Part shown: positions 25,273 through 34,113 of the stretch, piece after piece
Layout: every line of letters starts with the position of its first letter
Numbering within the stretch: the first letter of the stretch is position 1
From: Spirochaetes bacterium ADurb.Bin133
GTDB taxonomy: Bacteria; Spirochaetota; GWE2-31-10; MWDO01
Assembly (NCBI GenBank): GCA_002070605.1
Contig: MWDO01000027.1
Location: forward strand, 1-38,145
Reading direction: 5' to 3'
Length of the DNA: 38,145 nucleotides
Notes under the pieces: model-generated
The model's input: the letters and a program-made list of their open reading frames with translations, nothing else
Databases searched by the model: none
What the model was told of the DNA's origin: nothing
Translations under genes and position numbers: made by a program

Positions 25273-25964
25273 TGAAAAAAGCGTTTATATTTTTATTACT
25301 TTGCGTATCCAATATTTTTGCTTCGGAGAACGTTTTTTATGAAATTCTGTATGAAAACAAAGATTTTGTCCAATTTTCAAAAAATAACGACATTTTTTTT
25401 TATAATCTAAGCAAAAACGGCTCTACGGTGTTGATAAACTCAAAGCTGAATAAAGAAAAAATTACCTCTATAGAGACCAATAAAAACTCTTATATGGAAT
25501 TGAATTATAAAAACGACAGACTTGAAATATCAAATATTATCGGAGAATTTTCTATATACAGCTACAACTCGCATATATCGACATTTACAAAATTCGCCGG
25601 TATAATAATTGATAATTACGTCTCTAATTACCATATTCTGGTTTTGCCAAAACGGCTTGTTTATATATTTGTCGACGAAGGAAAGATCAAAATAAACCGC
25701 GATAGAGATAACGTTATTTTGATCGCCGGCGAATCTCTCGTTATAGAAAACGGCAAATTTTCTTTATCGGATTACCCCGATTATTTGACGGGAAAAAACA
25801 TAATGTTCAATAAAATCCTTATAGACTATAAAAATCAAGTCGAGAAATTAGATAAGCGCTATAAAGCAAGTAATTTCGACAATCCGAAACTATTTTCCGA
25901 CAGAAAATATCTTGAATACGTTTATTTAAAAAACATCTATAAAAACGACCCTTTTTCTGAATAG
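25269..25964 (+). CDS. Exported protein, weakly FecR-like
   Basis: The 231-residue product has a Sec signal (KAFIFLLLCVSNIFAS). A beta-rich stretch LPKRLVYIFVDEGKIKINRDRDNVILIAGESLVIENGKFSLSDYP resembles FecR-type modules, where Ala-Gly-Glu turns end a short barrel. The tail is helical and ends in a charged region. It overlaps the SPL gene by 4 bp (ATGA). Coupling of a periplasmic protein to a cytosolic radical SAM enzyme suggests operon membership by convenience rather than a complex. The FecR resemblance is weak. Confidence 0.55.
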   Translation: MMKKAFIFLLLCVSNIFASENVFYEILYENKDFVQFSKNNDIFFYNLSKNGSTVLINSKLNKEKITSIETNKNSYMELNYKNDRLEISNIIGEFSIYSYNSHISTFTKFAGIIIDNYVSNYHILVLPKRLVYIFVDEGKIKINRDRDNVILIAGESLVIENGKFSLSDYPDYLTGKNIMFNKILIDYKNQVEKLDKRYKASNFDNPKLFSDRKYLEYVYLKNIYKNDPFSE

Positions 25965-26026
25965 TTATCAAATAATCTTGACAATGTCTGTAGATTTTAT
26001 TAATTATAAGGTATTTAGGAGGCTAT

Positions 26027-26383
26027 ATGAGTATAAAAGCGTTAATTAAACATAATATTTTAAACCTAGAAAAAATCCCCTATTCGACGCATAACGACGA
26101 CAATAGCGCGGTATTTATAGGTTCTCCAATCAAGCACCCTTACGAAAACGATAAATTCATACTTATTTGCGATCCGCTTACAGACCACGCGATGTTTATC
26201 GAATTCCAAAAGTCAGATATACTTTTTATGAAAGAGCTCCCCTCTTTAGCTTCAGACGACGGAGAAAGCGTAACTATCGCTAAGATTTTCATCAAACTAG
26301 GCGCGTCGGCGATCAAATACGAGCCTTTTGTAGTTACAAAAACAAAAGATATACTTCACAACAAATTTCATTGGGCTAAATAG
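26027..26383 (+). CDS. Small conserved protein, short Ppa-labelled family resemblance
   Basis: The 118-residue product is soluble with a compact pattern FIGSPIKHPYENDKFILICDPLTDHAMFIEF...KELPSLASDDGESVTIAKIFIK. I associate this with short proteins that databases sometimes label inorganic pyrophosphatase Ppa, although the true pyrophosphatase Asp motif (DxDxxD) is absent; the match is from memory and weak. A strong AGGAGG lies 7 nt before the ATG. It appears monocistronic: an unrelated operon ends 62 bp upstream and a convergent sigma factor lies downstream. Confidence 0.55.
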   Translation: MSIKALIKHNILNLEKIPYSTHNDDNSAVFIGSPIKHPYENDKFILICDPLTDHAMFIEFQKSDILFMKELPSLASDDGESVTIAKIFIKLGASAIKYEPFVVTKTKDILHNKFHWAK

Positions 26384-26446
26384 CGCCTGCTATCGCCGAC
26401 TTCCGTATAAGTTTAAACAGTTCAAAAATTATTGCTTTATTTGACA

Positions 26447-26473
26447 TAAAAAAACGTCGCCGACGGCGACGTT
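26447..26473 (-). terminator. Terminator of the sigma-factor gene
   Basis: On the minus strand AACGTCGC and GCGACGTT (26453-26460 with 26466-26473) form an 8-bp stem with a 5-nt loop, followed by a run of seven T (plus-strand A 26448-26454). It lies 17 bp past the sigma-factor stop. Confidence 0.8.
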
Positions 26474-26489
26474 AGCAACAAGGAGGTAA

Positions 26490-27326
26490 TTAATAAATCA
26501 GATACTCTTTTAAATGGGGATAGTTTTCTCTAATTTTTTTTATCGCTTTTATCTCTATCTGTCGAACGCTCTCGGGGTTGATTCCAAGTTTTTTCGCGAT
26601 AGATTTTAAAGTCTCTTTTTTTCTGTCGTCGAAAGCAAATCTCTGCTTTAATATCTCTTTCTCTTTAATTTTCAAACTTTCGAGTATCTCTTCAGTCAGT
26701 TTTTTTAAGTTATCTTGACTTAAGATCCTTTCCGGGCAATACTTCTCGTCGTTTAAAAAATTGAGAAAAACAAACCCCTCTTCGTTTACTTCCGAATCGA
26801 TGCTTACAAAATTCTCGGTAATATTTTTCAGATTGATAATATCGATCTCTTTATAACCGACCTTATCGGATATTTCTTCGACAGACGGGCTTCTGTTTAA
26901 CTCTTGCGTCAATTCGCTTATAGTTTTATTGATCTTTTTCAATTTTTCTTCTTTTCTATGAGGCAGTCTGATAATTCTTCGTTTGTTGCTGATAGACCTG
27001 ATAATGGCTTGTTTTATCCACCACGACGCGTATGTCGAAAATTTTACTTTCTTCCTATAATCAAACTTCTCTGCGGCTTTCATGAGTCCGATATTACCTT
27101 CCTGTATCAAGTCGCAAAGTTGCCATTCGGGCGTCATATATCTCTTAGCGATCTTCACTACAAGTCTCAAATTGCATCTTATCATTTTATCCAGCGCCAA
27201 GGCGTCGCCTTTTTGTATTCTTTTAGATAACTCTACTTCCTCTTCCGGAGTCAGTAAATTACCAATCTTTATTTGATCAAAATAATATTTTAAACTATTA
27301 TCATTATAACCTTTATCCTTAGTCAT
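26490..27326 (-). CDS. RNA polymerase sigma-70 family factor, compact (no region 1.1)
   Basis: The 278-residue product contains region 1.2/2 (NLRLVVKIAKRY; DLIQEGNIGLMKAAEKFDYRKKVKFSTYASWWIKQAI), the 2.4/3.0 part (NKRRIIRLPHR), region 3 (LTQELNRSPSVEEISDKVGY) and region 4 with a helix-turn-helix (LKSIAKKLGINPESVRQIEIKAIKKIR). Such size is typical of RpoS/RpoH/SigA-like alternative group 2-3 factors. Class 2.4 residues cannot separate RpoS- from RpoH-type safely. It starts with GGAG and AAAGGAGT upstream. The ~284-bp gap upstream to the next gene may hold the regulatory region. Confidence 0.88.
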   Translation of the reverse strand: MTKDKGYNDNSLKYYFDQIKIGNLLTPEEEVELSKRIQKGDALALDKMIRCNLRLVVKIAKRYMTPEWQLCDLIQEGNIGLMKAAEKFDYRKKVKFSTYASWWIKQAIIRSISNKRRIIRLPHRKEEKLKKINKTISELTQELNRSPSVEEISDKVGYKEIDIINLKNITENFVSIDSEVNEEGFVFLNFLNDEKYCPERILSQDNLKKLTEEILESLKIKEKEILKQRFAFDDRKKETLKSIAKKLGINPESVRQIEIKAIKKIRENYPHLKEYLIY

Positions 27327-27610
27327 CTCCTACTCCTTTCACCATATATGAAGCAAAATACGCGCCATTTATAAAAACAACCTTTTAAAGGCGTATTCGA
27401 TGTATTTTTTATGTTATTTATAGCTTTTAGAGACACAAAACAAAAGGATTGTATACTTTTTTATACACTTTTATTATAAATTGAATATTTTCCCCATTTT
27501 TATTTTCTTTATTATAAATTTAAGTTTATAATTACAGTATGACGAAAAATGATAAAGATTACTTTAAAATGTAATTGAAACGTTAAAAATTTATTTTTTG
27601 AGTTAAGACT
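27327..27610. other. Divergent AT-rich intergenic region
   Basis: The 284 bp hold no gene I can support. They contain AATACGC/GCGTATT at 27358-27405 as a weak stem, a GTATAC hairpin near 27455, and two TTTATTATAAATT copies (~27470 and ~27508). TATAAT-like -10 boxes occur on both strands, but none has a clear -35 partner. Confidence 0.4.
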
Positions 27611-29176
27611 ATGTTATTGATTGGATTTTTCACCTATATCAAGTATATCCTTACCGGAAATAATTCGGAATTGGAAAAGATCAGACTTTTAAACGCCATA
27701 TACAAAACTTTTAAAAGCTCAAAATATAGATATATCGGAAAGGACAAAATAATTACCAATCTTTTCCTCTCTAAAATATACGCTTTGTATCAATTGACGT
27801 TAAGTTACAAGCCGGCGCTCGAATCCACAATATTTAGTTTGGATGAAAAAAGAGCCCAGCTTTTTTTGCATTTTATCATCGAGTCCAATCTCCCCAAAGA
27901 AATGGCCATAAAAAAAGATAAATTTACAAGAGAAGCTATATGGCAAAAAATTATGGAAGGAGAAAATCCTCGCAAAACGATCAAAGCTCTTGAGGGCGAA
28001 TTTAATACGTATAAAAATTATTTTAGCAGATATAATATGCCAAAATTTGAAATCGAATATCACGCGCTGTATAAATTTTACAATTTGGCGACTTTTAATT
28101 TTGAAGCGTTTTTTTCAAAATTTGACGCCGGATACAGCAAGTTGTCCAGCTCCGCGCCGAGTTATACTCCTGTTAACGGAGCGGATATATTAAACGATCT
28201 CAAAGATATCTACTTTCTTATCGCCTCGCTTCCTCAAAAAGTAGATACTTCAAACATACTATCCAAATTGTTTGAAAGAACTACCGATAGCGACGCAAAA
28301 ACGATGACTAAAAACGCCGTTAATTCTATCAACTCGATATATAAAATGGCTCTTGACGATCTTTCGCCCGATAAAATTATGAACCTCTGCAGGTTTATCT
28401 CGGAGGATATCCGTCTTAAGATCAACGTCGAGCAAAAACAAGCCAGCATTCTAGATAAATTCAGAAAAGAGATAGAAGACAGATTTTCAAAAACCAAAGA
28501 CATAGTTCTTGAAAAATATTCGGAACAGACTCTTTTGCAAGATATAAAAGCGTTATTCAAAGGTCAAGATTTACTGAAAATAAAAGGTTACAGCGAGGAG
28601 ATCTCCAACTCGCTGGACGCAAACAACTACGTCTCTATCGCCGGAATTCAGGCGTTCAGAATAACCAAAACTTTCATTATGGTCAACTACGAAACTAACA
28701 TAAAAGAAACCGTCAATACCTTGATATTAGAAGGTTTTTTTACCGAAAAAGAGTATCAAACCCAATTTTCCAACATTTTTTTCGCAATCAACGAACTGAA
28801 AGAGAGTTTCCTGGAACAAGAGGAGATAATAGCCAATTCGGGGAGTTACTCTCTAAGAAATTTACAGATGTTTTTGACAAAAGCGACGTCGTCTAACGAC
28901 GCTAAAGTAATCAAAACAATCGAGAATATTAATGAAAGGATACGCGGCGTAAACAAAAAAGTCGGCGAACTCTTTTACAACTTCGGCAATAAAATATTTG
29001 AAATTCTGCAAGATTATAAATCTCAAAAACCGCTGCGAATAACAAATATTAAGACTTTAAAAGGAATGCAAAATAAAGAATTTATCGGAAGATTGGTTAA
29101 TTCTTACAACGATATCGCAAAATACATAAAAATTATTAAAACCTACGTAGTAATAAACTCTGACGCAAAAAAATAA
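27611..29176 (+). CDS. DUF5312-like spirochaetal protein
   Basis: The 521-residue product is soluble and mostly helical, with long coiled-coil-like stretches in the centre (~260-330) and C-terminus. The N-terminus (SELEKIRLLNAIYKTFKSSKYRYIGKDKIITNLFLSKIYALYQL) recalls the DUF5312 family, known to me only from spirochaetes; this match is from memory. Function is unknown. It is monocistronic, preceded by a large AT-rich gap and followed by a lipoprotein gene 123 bp on. If correct, it is the best lineage marker in the window. Confidence 0.6.
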   Translation: MLLIGFFTYIKYILTGNNSELEKIRLLNAIYKTFKSSKYRYIGKDKIITNLFLSKIYALYQLTLSYKPALESTIFSLDEKRAQLFLHFIIESNLPKEMAIKKDKFTREAIWQKIMEGENPRKTIKALEGEFNTYKNYFSRYNMPKFEIEYHALYKFYNLATFNFEAFFSKFDAGYSKLSSSAPSYTPVNGADILNDLKDIYFLIASLPQKVDTSNILSKLFERTTDSDAKTMTKNAVNSINSIYKMALDDLSPDKIMNLCRFISEDIRLKINVEQKQASILDKFRKEIEDRFSKTKDIVLEKYSEQTLLQDIKALFKGQDLLKIKGYSEEISNSLDANNYVSIAGIQAFRITKTFIMVNYETNIKETVNTLILEGFFTEKEYQTQFSNIFFAINELKESFLEQEEIIANSGSYSLRNLQMFLTKATSSNDAKVIKTIENINERIRGVNKKVGELFYNFGNKIFEILQDYKSQKPLRITNIKTLKGMQNKEFIGRLVNSYNDIAKYIKIIKTYVVINSDAKK

Positions 29177-29299
29177 ATCCTTTAATACGGCTTATCCCAT
29201 AAAACGGCCAATGTGTAAATTATATTAAAAATTCCTTTATTTAAAAAGCAATTATGCTATAAATATTATCAACCGAGAACATTCAAAACGGAGATATTT

Positions 29300-30391
29300 A
29301 TGAGCTTAAGAGCTAAGGTTCTAACAACGTTAACGGTAATTATACTTGTATTATCGACAGTCGACTGTCCGCTTCCGCGCGACCGGGAAACCGAATACCC
29401 CCCTTCAAATTTTATCGGCGGTTTTTCAGCCCCTAGAAAATTGGCGTTAGCGGGCGACGAGCTTTTTGTTCTCGATTCGACAAACGGCATATACAAATTA
29501 GATCTAACTAAGATAGACCTTTCATCGGACTCCTCGATAAACTCCGGTTATCTTATTTACAACTCCGACGAATCCGGCGACGCTCAGGATTTTGATATCG
29601 AAAACGGCTTATTATACTCCATATTATATAGGTCGGACTATTATATCATGATTTACGACCTTTCAAACGATACAAAAAACATTTTTGCTATTCCCGACGG
29701 TCTCCCGGCTTTCAATATCGACGTCGCCGGCGACTATATATTCTTTACCGGAAATATGAATATGTCTTTGGGGGTTATCAAAACCGACGGAACCGCCGGC
29801 TACGCATTTGATCAAACGAACGATTTTTTCTACTCAAAAGAGACTCTCAATCCTAAAGACCTCTTTGCGACGGGGGGATCGGGCGTAAAATATATATACG
29901 TTTCCGCTAAAGGCGAAAGCGATAGCGGTATCGACCTTTACAGCTTTTCAGACGCTACTCCGGATAAAATTGACCCGTCGCCGGATTGCAAAAGATACCC
30001 TTTTACTTTTTCGTATTTCAATCAATACTTACACTGCTCGACTCTAAATAGAGTCGACGTTTACGACATTACTACCGATAACGCCGCGCCGAAGTTTGTA
30101 AAGGAGATAGCGGTCGGCGAAAATATCGGTATATACAAAACTCTTCAATATAACGATAAAATCGCGGCGCTTTACGGGTACGAAATAACTTCAATTAACG
30201 CGGTTGCGGGCGAATACGGTATAGTTCCTTACCGGTCGGGGGTAAAAATAATCGCTAATCCGTACGCAACGCCGGTAATAGAAAAAAACATCGCTATTAA
30301 AGGCTGGGCGACGGACGCCGTTATTTATGGAAACAAATTAATCTCCGCCAATCAGTCGAAAACCAACTTGACTATCAGCAATCTTGATTAA
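29300..30391 (+). CDS. Exported beta-propeller-like protein, putative lipoprotein
   Basis: The 363-residue product has a signal peptide ending LSTVDC (Cys23); the Asp before Cys makes the lipobox atypical. The mature part has blade-like repeats (KLALAGDELFVLDSTNGIYKLDL; FNIDVAGDYIFFTGN; VYDITTDNAAPKFVKEI), consistent with a YncE/NHL-like propeller. It ends 2 bp before the M14-VanY gene, so the two are almost certainly co-transcribed. It may scaffold or dock the peptidase at the envelope. Function unknown. Confidence 0.65.
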   Translation: MSLRAKVLTTLTVIILVLSTVDCPLPRDRETEYPPSNFIGGFSAPRKLALAGDELFVLDSTNGIYKLDLTKIDLSSDSSINSGYLIYNSDESGDAQDFDIENGLLYSILYRSDYYIMIYDLSNDTKNIFAIPDGLPAFNIDVAGDYIFFTGNMNMSLGVIKTDGTAGYAFDQTNDFFYSKETLNPKDLFATGGSGVKYIYVSAKGESDSGIDLYSFSDATPDKIDPSPDCKRYPFTFSYFNQYLHCSTLNRVDVYDITTDNAAPKFVKEIAVGENIGIYKTLQYNDKIAALYGYEITSINAVAGEYGIVPYRSGVKIIANPYATPVIEKNIAIKGWATDAVIYGNKLISANQSKTNLTISNLD

Positions 30392-30393
30392 AT

Positions 30394-31854
30394 ATGAAGA
30401 GACTCCCTCCGCTTTTCTATCTACTGGCTCTAATTGTAAGCGTTTCGCAAGCTCAAGAGATAGACACGATCGGTTATTCTCTGAAAAATCGCTCTATCAA
30501 AGTTTATAAATTTGGAATAGGCGACGAATTAATATGCGTCGTCGCGGGTATTCACGGAAACGAGTCCAATACGACCAAAACGGCTTATGAAATAATTGAA
30601 CTTATAAAAAATAGAGTTATCGACGTATCGGATAAATCAATTTGGATTATCCCAGAGGCGAATCCCGACGGATTAGCCAGAGATAGAAGGCTAAACGATA
30701 ACGACGTCGATCTAAACAGAAATTTTGAAACGGATAAATGGAAACCAACGTATGTTTTTTTTAATAACGTTTTATCGGCAGGGTCCGCTCCGTTTAGCGA
30801 GCCGGAATCGATATGTCTAAAAACGTTTTTTGAGTCGATAAAAGAAAAATATAAAATAGTCGCGCTAAGCGTTCATTCCAGAGGCGACGCGATAATTCCC
30901 GGCGACAACTCTAAATTTAATATGGAATTACTCGAAATATTGAGAAAAAACTCGTCATATCGCAATACTAGTCTTAATTACGATTCCTACGGCGAATTAA
31001 CGACATGGTTATCAAGCAAACATCATATCGCGTCGGCTACGATCGAGTTAAAAACAAAAACCGACGCGGAAACGAGCGAAATAAAAAAGATAATAGAGTC
31101 TCTTGTAAAAGTAAACTTTGCCTCTACTATTTACGGCTCGAGTTTTCTTGATTTAATTTTTCAATGCGACAATAAAGACGACAACCGCAAGAAAATCCTC
31201 GATACTCTGCCCGACGCGGCGAGAAATAATATCAAAAATAAAAAAGATAAAGAGCGTTTCTTTAAAGCTCTCGACGTTATAAAACAAGATCAAGAGCTGG
31301 TTTTACTTGTAAATAAAACTAATTTACTTCAGTCAAATTACGAGCCGAACGATCTGGTAATATTGACTAAGGAATTCCCGTCAAATAAAGAATCTTTTCA
31401 ATTAAGAAAAATACTTCTCGACGATCTTTACGATATGTTTTTCGACGCCGAGGCGGAAAATATTAAACTATCGATTATATCGGCTTACAGATCGTATTAT
31501 ACTCAAAAATCCGTTTATAACAATTGGAAGAGAATACTAGGAGTCAAACAAGCCGATAGAGTAAGCGCAAAACCGGGAGCTTCGCAACATCAATTAGGAA
31601 CGGTTATAGATTTTAACCAACTTGACGAATCTTTCGGAAAAACTAAAGAGGGAATATGGCTTTATAATAACGCCTATAAATACGGTTTCATCCTATCGTA
31701 TCCGGAAGGTATGGAGGCAAAAACCGGTTACGCTTACGAGCCGTGGCACTATAGGTATATCGGAAAAGAAGCCGCTTTTGTCGTTTACAATTTCTTTGAA
31801 AACTCTTTAGACGATTTTCTAAATTGGTATTGGAATAATTCATTAGATTATTGA
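30394..31854 (+). CDS. Exported fusion of M14 carboxypeptidase and VanY-type (M15B) peptidase
   Basis: The 486-residue product has a signal peptide (residues 1-20). Domain 1 is an M14 zinc peptidase with complete ligands: His54 and Glu57 (GIHGNE), His161 (SVHSRG) and the catalytic Glu218 (ATIELK); NPDGLARDRRLNDNDVDLNRNF (~90-111) carries the substrate-binding Arg/Asn. Domain 2 (~335-480) is M15B/VanY, with SQHQLGTVIDF (His399, Asp406) and EPWHYRY (Glu449, His452). Both families cleave peptidoglycan stem peptides (M14 as L,D/gamma-D-Glu endopeptidases such as MpaA, VanY as D,D-carboxypeptidase). One protein could therefore trim the peptide at two bonds. All key residues are intact in both halves. 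Confidence 0.88.
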   Translation: MKRLPPLFYLLALIVSVSQAQEIDTIGYSLKNRSIKVYKFGIGDELICVVAGIHGNESNTTKTAYEIIELIKNRVIDVSDKSIWIIPEANPDGLARDRRLNDNDVDLNRNFETDKWKPTYVFFNNVLSAGSAPFSEPESICLKTFFESIKEKYKIVALSVHSRGDAIIPGDNSKFNMELLEILRKNSSYRNTSLNYDSYGELTTWLSSKHHIASATIELKTKTDAETSEIKKIIESLVKVNFASTIYGSSFLDLIFQCDNKDDNRKKILDTLPDAARNNIKNKKDKERFFKALDVIKQDQELVLLVNKTNLLQSNYEPNDLVILTKEFPSNKESFQLRKILLDDLYDMFFDAEAENIKLSIISAYRSYYTQKSVYNNWKRILGVKQADRVSAKPGASQHQLGTVIDFNQLDESFGKTKEGIWLYNNAYKYGFILSYPEGMEAKTGYAYEPWHYRYIGKEAAFVVYNFFENSLDDFLNWYWNNSLDY

Positions 31855-31879
31855 CTTTTTTTCTCAAATATATTATAAA
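31851..31879 (+). promoter_or_regulatory. Promoter of yebC-ruvC
   Basis: TTGACT (31851-31856), 17 bp, TATAAA (31874-31879). The -35 box overlaps the stop codon of the M14-VanY gene. It would give a leader of ~110 nt before the yebC start at 31996. Confidence 0.6.
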
Positions 31880-31940
31880 TTCTCATTGCTTATAATATAC
31901 GGAGCGGTAATTTGTTGATATAGCGCTTGGATTTGTTAAT

Positions 31941-31970
31941 ATACCGCAGCGTATTTTTTATACGCCGTAT
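31941..31970 (+). other. Hairpin in the yebC leader
   Basis: GCGTAT and ATACGC (31949-31965) form a stem around TTTTT. The outer bases extend imperfectly (ATACCGC against CCGTAT). It precedes the ribosome binding site AAAGGAG by ~15 nt. It may protect or regulate the leader; no riboswitch class was recognised. Confidence 0.4.
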
Positions 31971-31995
31971 CGCATAGTTTACAAAGGAGTTTTTT

Positions 31996-32736
31996 ATGTC
32001 CGGACATAGTAAATGGGCAAATATTCAGCATAAAAAGTCGGCTAACGACGCAAAAAGAGGTAAGATCTTTACTAAGATAATCAGAGAGCTCTCTATCGCC
32101 GCAAAAACGGGCGGCGGCGACCCTGAAAACAACCCCAGACTAAGGGCGGCGGTTATTAAAGCAAAAGAGGCAAATATGCCTAAAGACACTATGGAGAGAG
32201 CGATAAAAAAAGGCGCCGGCGAGCTCGATAACGTCGTATATGAAGAGTTTTATTACGAAGGCTACGCCCCCGACGGAGTCGCGATCCTTATGGAAATAAT
32301 GACGGACAACAAAAATAGAACCGCAGGCGAAGTTCGTTCCACAATGACAAAAAACGGCGGCAACTTGGGCGCTTCGGGATGCGTTTCATATATGTTTAAT
32401 AAAAAAGGACTCATAACTTTCGAAGCCTCTCAGATATCCGAAGAAAAGGCGATGGAAATAGCTATAGACGCCGGAGCGGAGGATATTGTCTCTGAAGATG
32501 GCTATATTTACGTTTACACAACCCCGGAGAATTTTGAAGACGTATTAAACGCTTTTAACGATAAAGATATTGCTCACGATTCGGCGGAGATCTCTATGAT
32601 ACCGGACAGCTACCAAGAAGTTCCGGCGGATAGGGTCGAGAAAGTATTAAATCTCATAGAAAAACTGGAAGACCTCGACGACGTTCAAAACGTGTACAAT
32701 AATATGAAGATTCCAGACGATTACGACGTAACGTAA
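31996..32736 (+). CDS. yebC: YebC/PmpR family protein
   Basis: The 246-residue product is a full-length YebC: MSGHSKWANIQHKKSANDAKRG opens, then NPRLRAAVIKAKEANMPKDTMERAIKKG, EGYAPDGVAILMEIMTDN and a terminal acidic region. Members act as transcriptional regulators or ribosome-associated factors easing poly-proline stalls. AAAGGAG stands 7 nt before the ATG. Its stop (TAA) shares its last base with the ATG of ruvC, the usual yebC-ruvC pairing. Confidence 0.97.
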   Translation: MSGHSKWANIQHKKSANDAKRGKIFTKIIRELSIAAKTGGGDPENNPRLRAAVIKAKEANMPKDTMERAIKKGAGELDNVVYEEFYYEGYAPDGVAILMEIMTDNKNRTAGEVRSTMTKNGGNLGASGCVSYMFNKKGLITFEASQISEEKAMEIAIDAGAEDIVSEDGYIYVYTTPENFEDVLNAFNDKDIAHDSAEISMIPDSYQEVPADRVEKVLNLIEKLEDLDDVQNVYNNMKIPDDYDVT

Positions 32737-33227
32737 TGCTGACCATCGGCGTCGATCCGGGACTTGAAAGGATCGGAATCGGTATTGTCGAGCATAACGG
32801 TCCAACGTTACGCCTTAAGTTCGACAAACTGATAAAAACAAGTTCAAAATTAACTACGCCCGAAAGATTGCTGGTCATAAGCGAAGAAATGTCGCAAATT
32901 TTATCTCTATATAAATTTGATTTTGCGTCGGTTGAAAAACTGTTCTTCGCCAGAAACGTTACCAACGCTCTTTTAGTATCCGAAGCGCGCGGCGTAATAC
33001 TATTAGAACTACAAAAAAGAGGCATACCTATCTTCGAATATACGCCGCTTCAAGTCAAACAAGCGCTGATCGGATACGGAAAAGGGACAAAAGAACAGAT
33101 ACAAAGTCTGGTAAAGATTATACTAAATCTGGATAAGGCGCAAGAGCAAGACGACGTCGCGGACGCCATAGCCTTGGCGATAACGCACATTAATACAAAT
33201 AAAACTATGCAAAAACTTAGAGGATAG
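32736..33227 (+). CDS. ruvC: Holliday junction resolvase RuvC
   Basis: The 163-residue product has all four catalytic acids of RuvC: Asp7 (GVDPGLERIG), Glu67 (SVEKLFFARN), and Asp140 and Asp143 (DDVADAIALAITH). It resolves Holliday junctions with RuvAB, which are not in this window. It is translationally coupled to yebC (1-bp overlap). Its stop codon TAG coincides with the first bases of repeat element E (TAGCGCC...GTCGG). Confidence 0.96.
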   Translation: MLTIGVDPGLERIGIGIVEHNGPTLRLKFDKLIKTSSKLTTPERLLVISEEMSQILSLYKFDFASVEKLFFARNVTNALLVSEARGVILLELQKRGIPIFEYTPLQVKQALIGYGKGTKEQIQSLVKIILNLDKAQEQDDVADAIALAITHINTNKTMQKLRG

Positions 33228-33297
33228 CGCCTCGTCGGTTTTTTGGGGAATAAAAAATTTTTGCTCCATATGCGTCATTCGGGTTACAGAGGATAAC
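33225..33297 (+). repeat. Partial interspersed element (element E)
   Basis: It opens with TAGCGCCTCGTCGGTTTTTT (33225-33244) and GGGG, then one CATATGCGTCATTC core at 33267. No right end is seen before the fabG stop at 33298. It spans the entire gap between the convergent ruvC and fabG genes, with the first 3 bp being ruvC's stop. Confidence 0.75.
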
Positions 33298-34032
33298 CTA
33301 AGTTAAAAGTCCGCCGTTCACAGGTATAACCTGACCGACTATATACGAAGCTTTTTCGCTAATCAAGAATTCTACGACATTTGAAATATCTTCGGCGGTT
33401 GCCAAACGTCTGAGAGGGATACTCTTTTTAATATCTTCGTATCTCTCTTTCAAATCGGCGGTCATTTCAGTTTCAACAAACCCCGGAGCCACAATATTAA
33501 CGTTAATGTTTCTTCTGGCAAGCTCTACCGCAAGCGACTTGGCGGCTCCGATTATGCCAAATTTAGACGAGCAATAATTGACCTGTCCAGTCATACCGGT
33601 CTGACCCGAAGTCGAACTCATCACGACTATCTTACCGTATTTGTTATGAAACATAGACGTCGCTATCGGTTTGGCTATATAATAAAAACTTTTGAGGTTG
33701 GTATCTACGACGCTCTCCCACTCCTCGGCTTTCATTACGGGAAACAGAGCGTCTTTTCGTATCCCCGCGTTTAATATTAATACCTCTATCTTTCCGTTTG
33801 TTTCTATCTCTTTTTCGATGATAGCCTGAGCGTTCTTAAAATCCGTAATATCAAACTTAAGTAAAGTACATTTGACGTTATACTTCTCAATCTCGCTCTT
33901 TGTCTGCAAAGCGGCGCTCTCGTTGCTTCTATAATTAACGATAACGTCGTACCCGTTTCTGGCAAGCATAAGACAAACCGCTTTACCGATACCCCTGCCG
34001 CCGCCGGTAACAAACGCTCTTTTGTTTGACAT
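33298..34032 (-). CDS. fabG: 3-oxoacyl-ACP reductase, SDR family
   Basis: The 244-residue product is a classical short-chain dehydrogenase with Gly-rich TGGGRGIG (residues 9-16), NAG (88-90) and the catalytic tetrad Asn112, Ser140, Tyr153, Lys157 (YCSSK). The C-terminal part, PGFVETEMTADL and GQVIPVNGGL, fits FabG: NADPH reduction of 3-ketoacyl-ACP in fatty acid synthesis. A related SDR role cannot be excluded, but fabH lies in the same window. A lone gene between elements E and F. Confidence 0.9.
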   Translation of the reverse strand: MSNKRAFVTGGGRGIGKAVCLMLARNGYDVIVNYRSNESAALQTKSEIEKYNVKCTLLKFDITDFKNAQAIIEKEIETNGKIEVLILNAGIRKDALFPVMKAEEWESVVDTNLKSFYYIAKPIATSMFHNKYGKIVVMSSTSGQTGMTGQVNYCSSKFGIIGAAKSLAVELARRNINVNIVAPGFVETEMTADLKERYEDIKKSIPLRRLATAEDISNVVEFLISEKASYIVGQVIPVNGGLLT

Positions 34033-34113
34033 ACTCTAACCCCTAAATCGCTTTATACCAATTATCTTACTATATATTTTTTTTAAAATCAATAATAATT
34101 ACGCCGTTTCAGG

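Noticed and set aside
26381-26400. TAGCGCCTGC as another element end
   Set aside because: The GTCGGTTTTTTGGGG part is missing; a ten-base match at a stop codon is not enough.
26478-26487. Perfect AAGGAGGT on the plus strand
   Set aside because: No start codon follows at suitable distance; TAA and TAG appear at once. It lies in the 3' region of the convergent sigma-factor gene.
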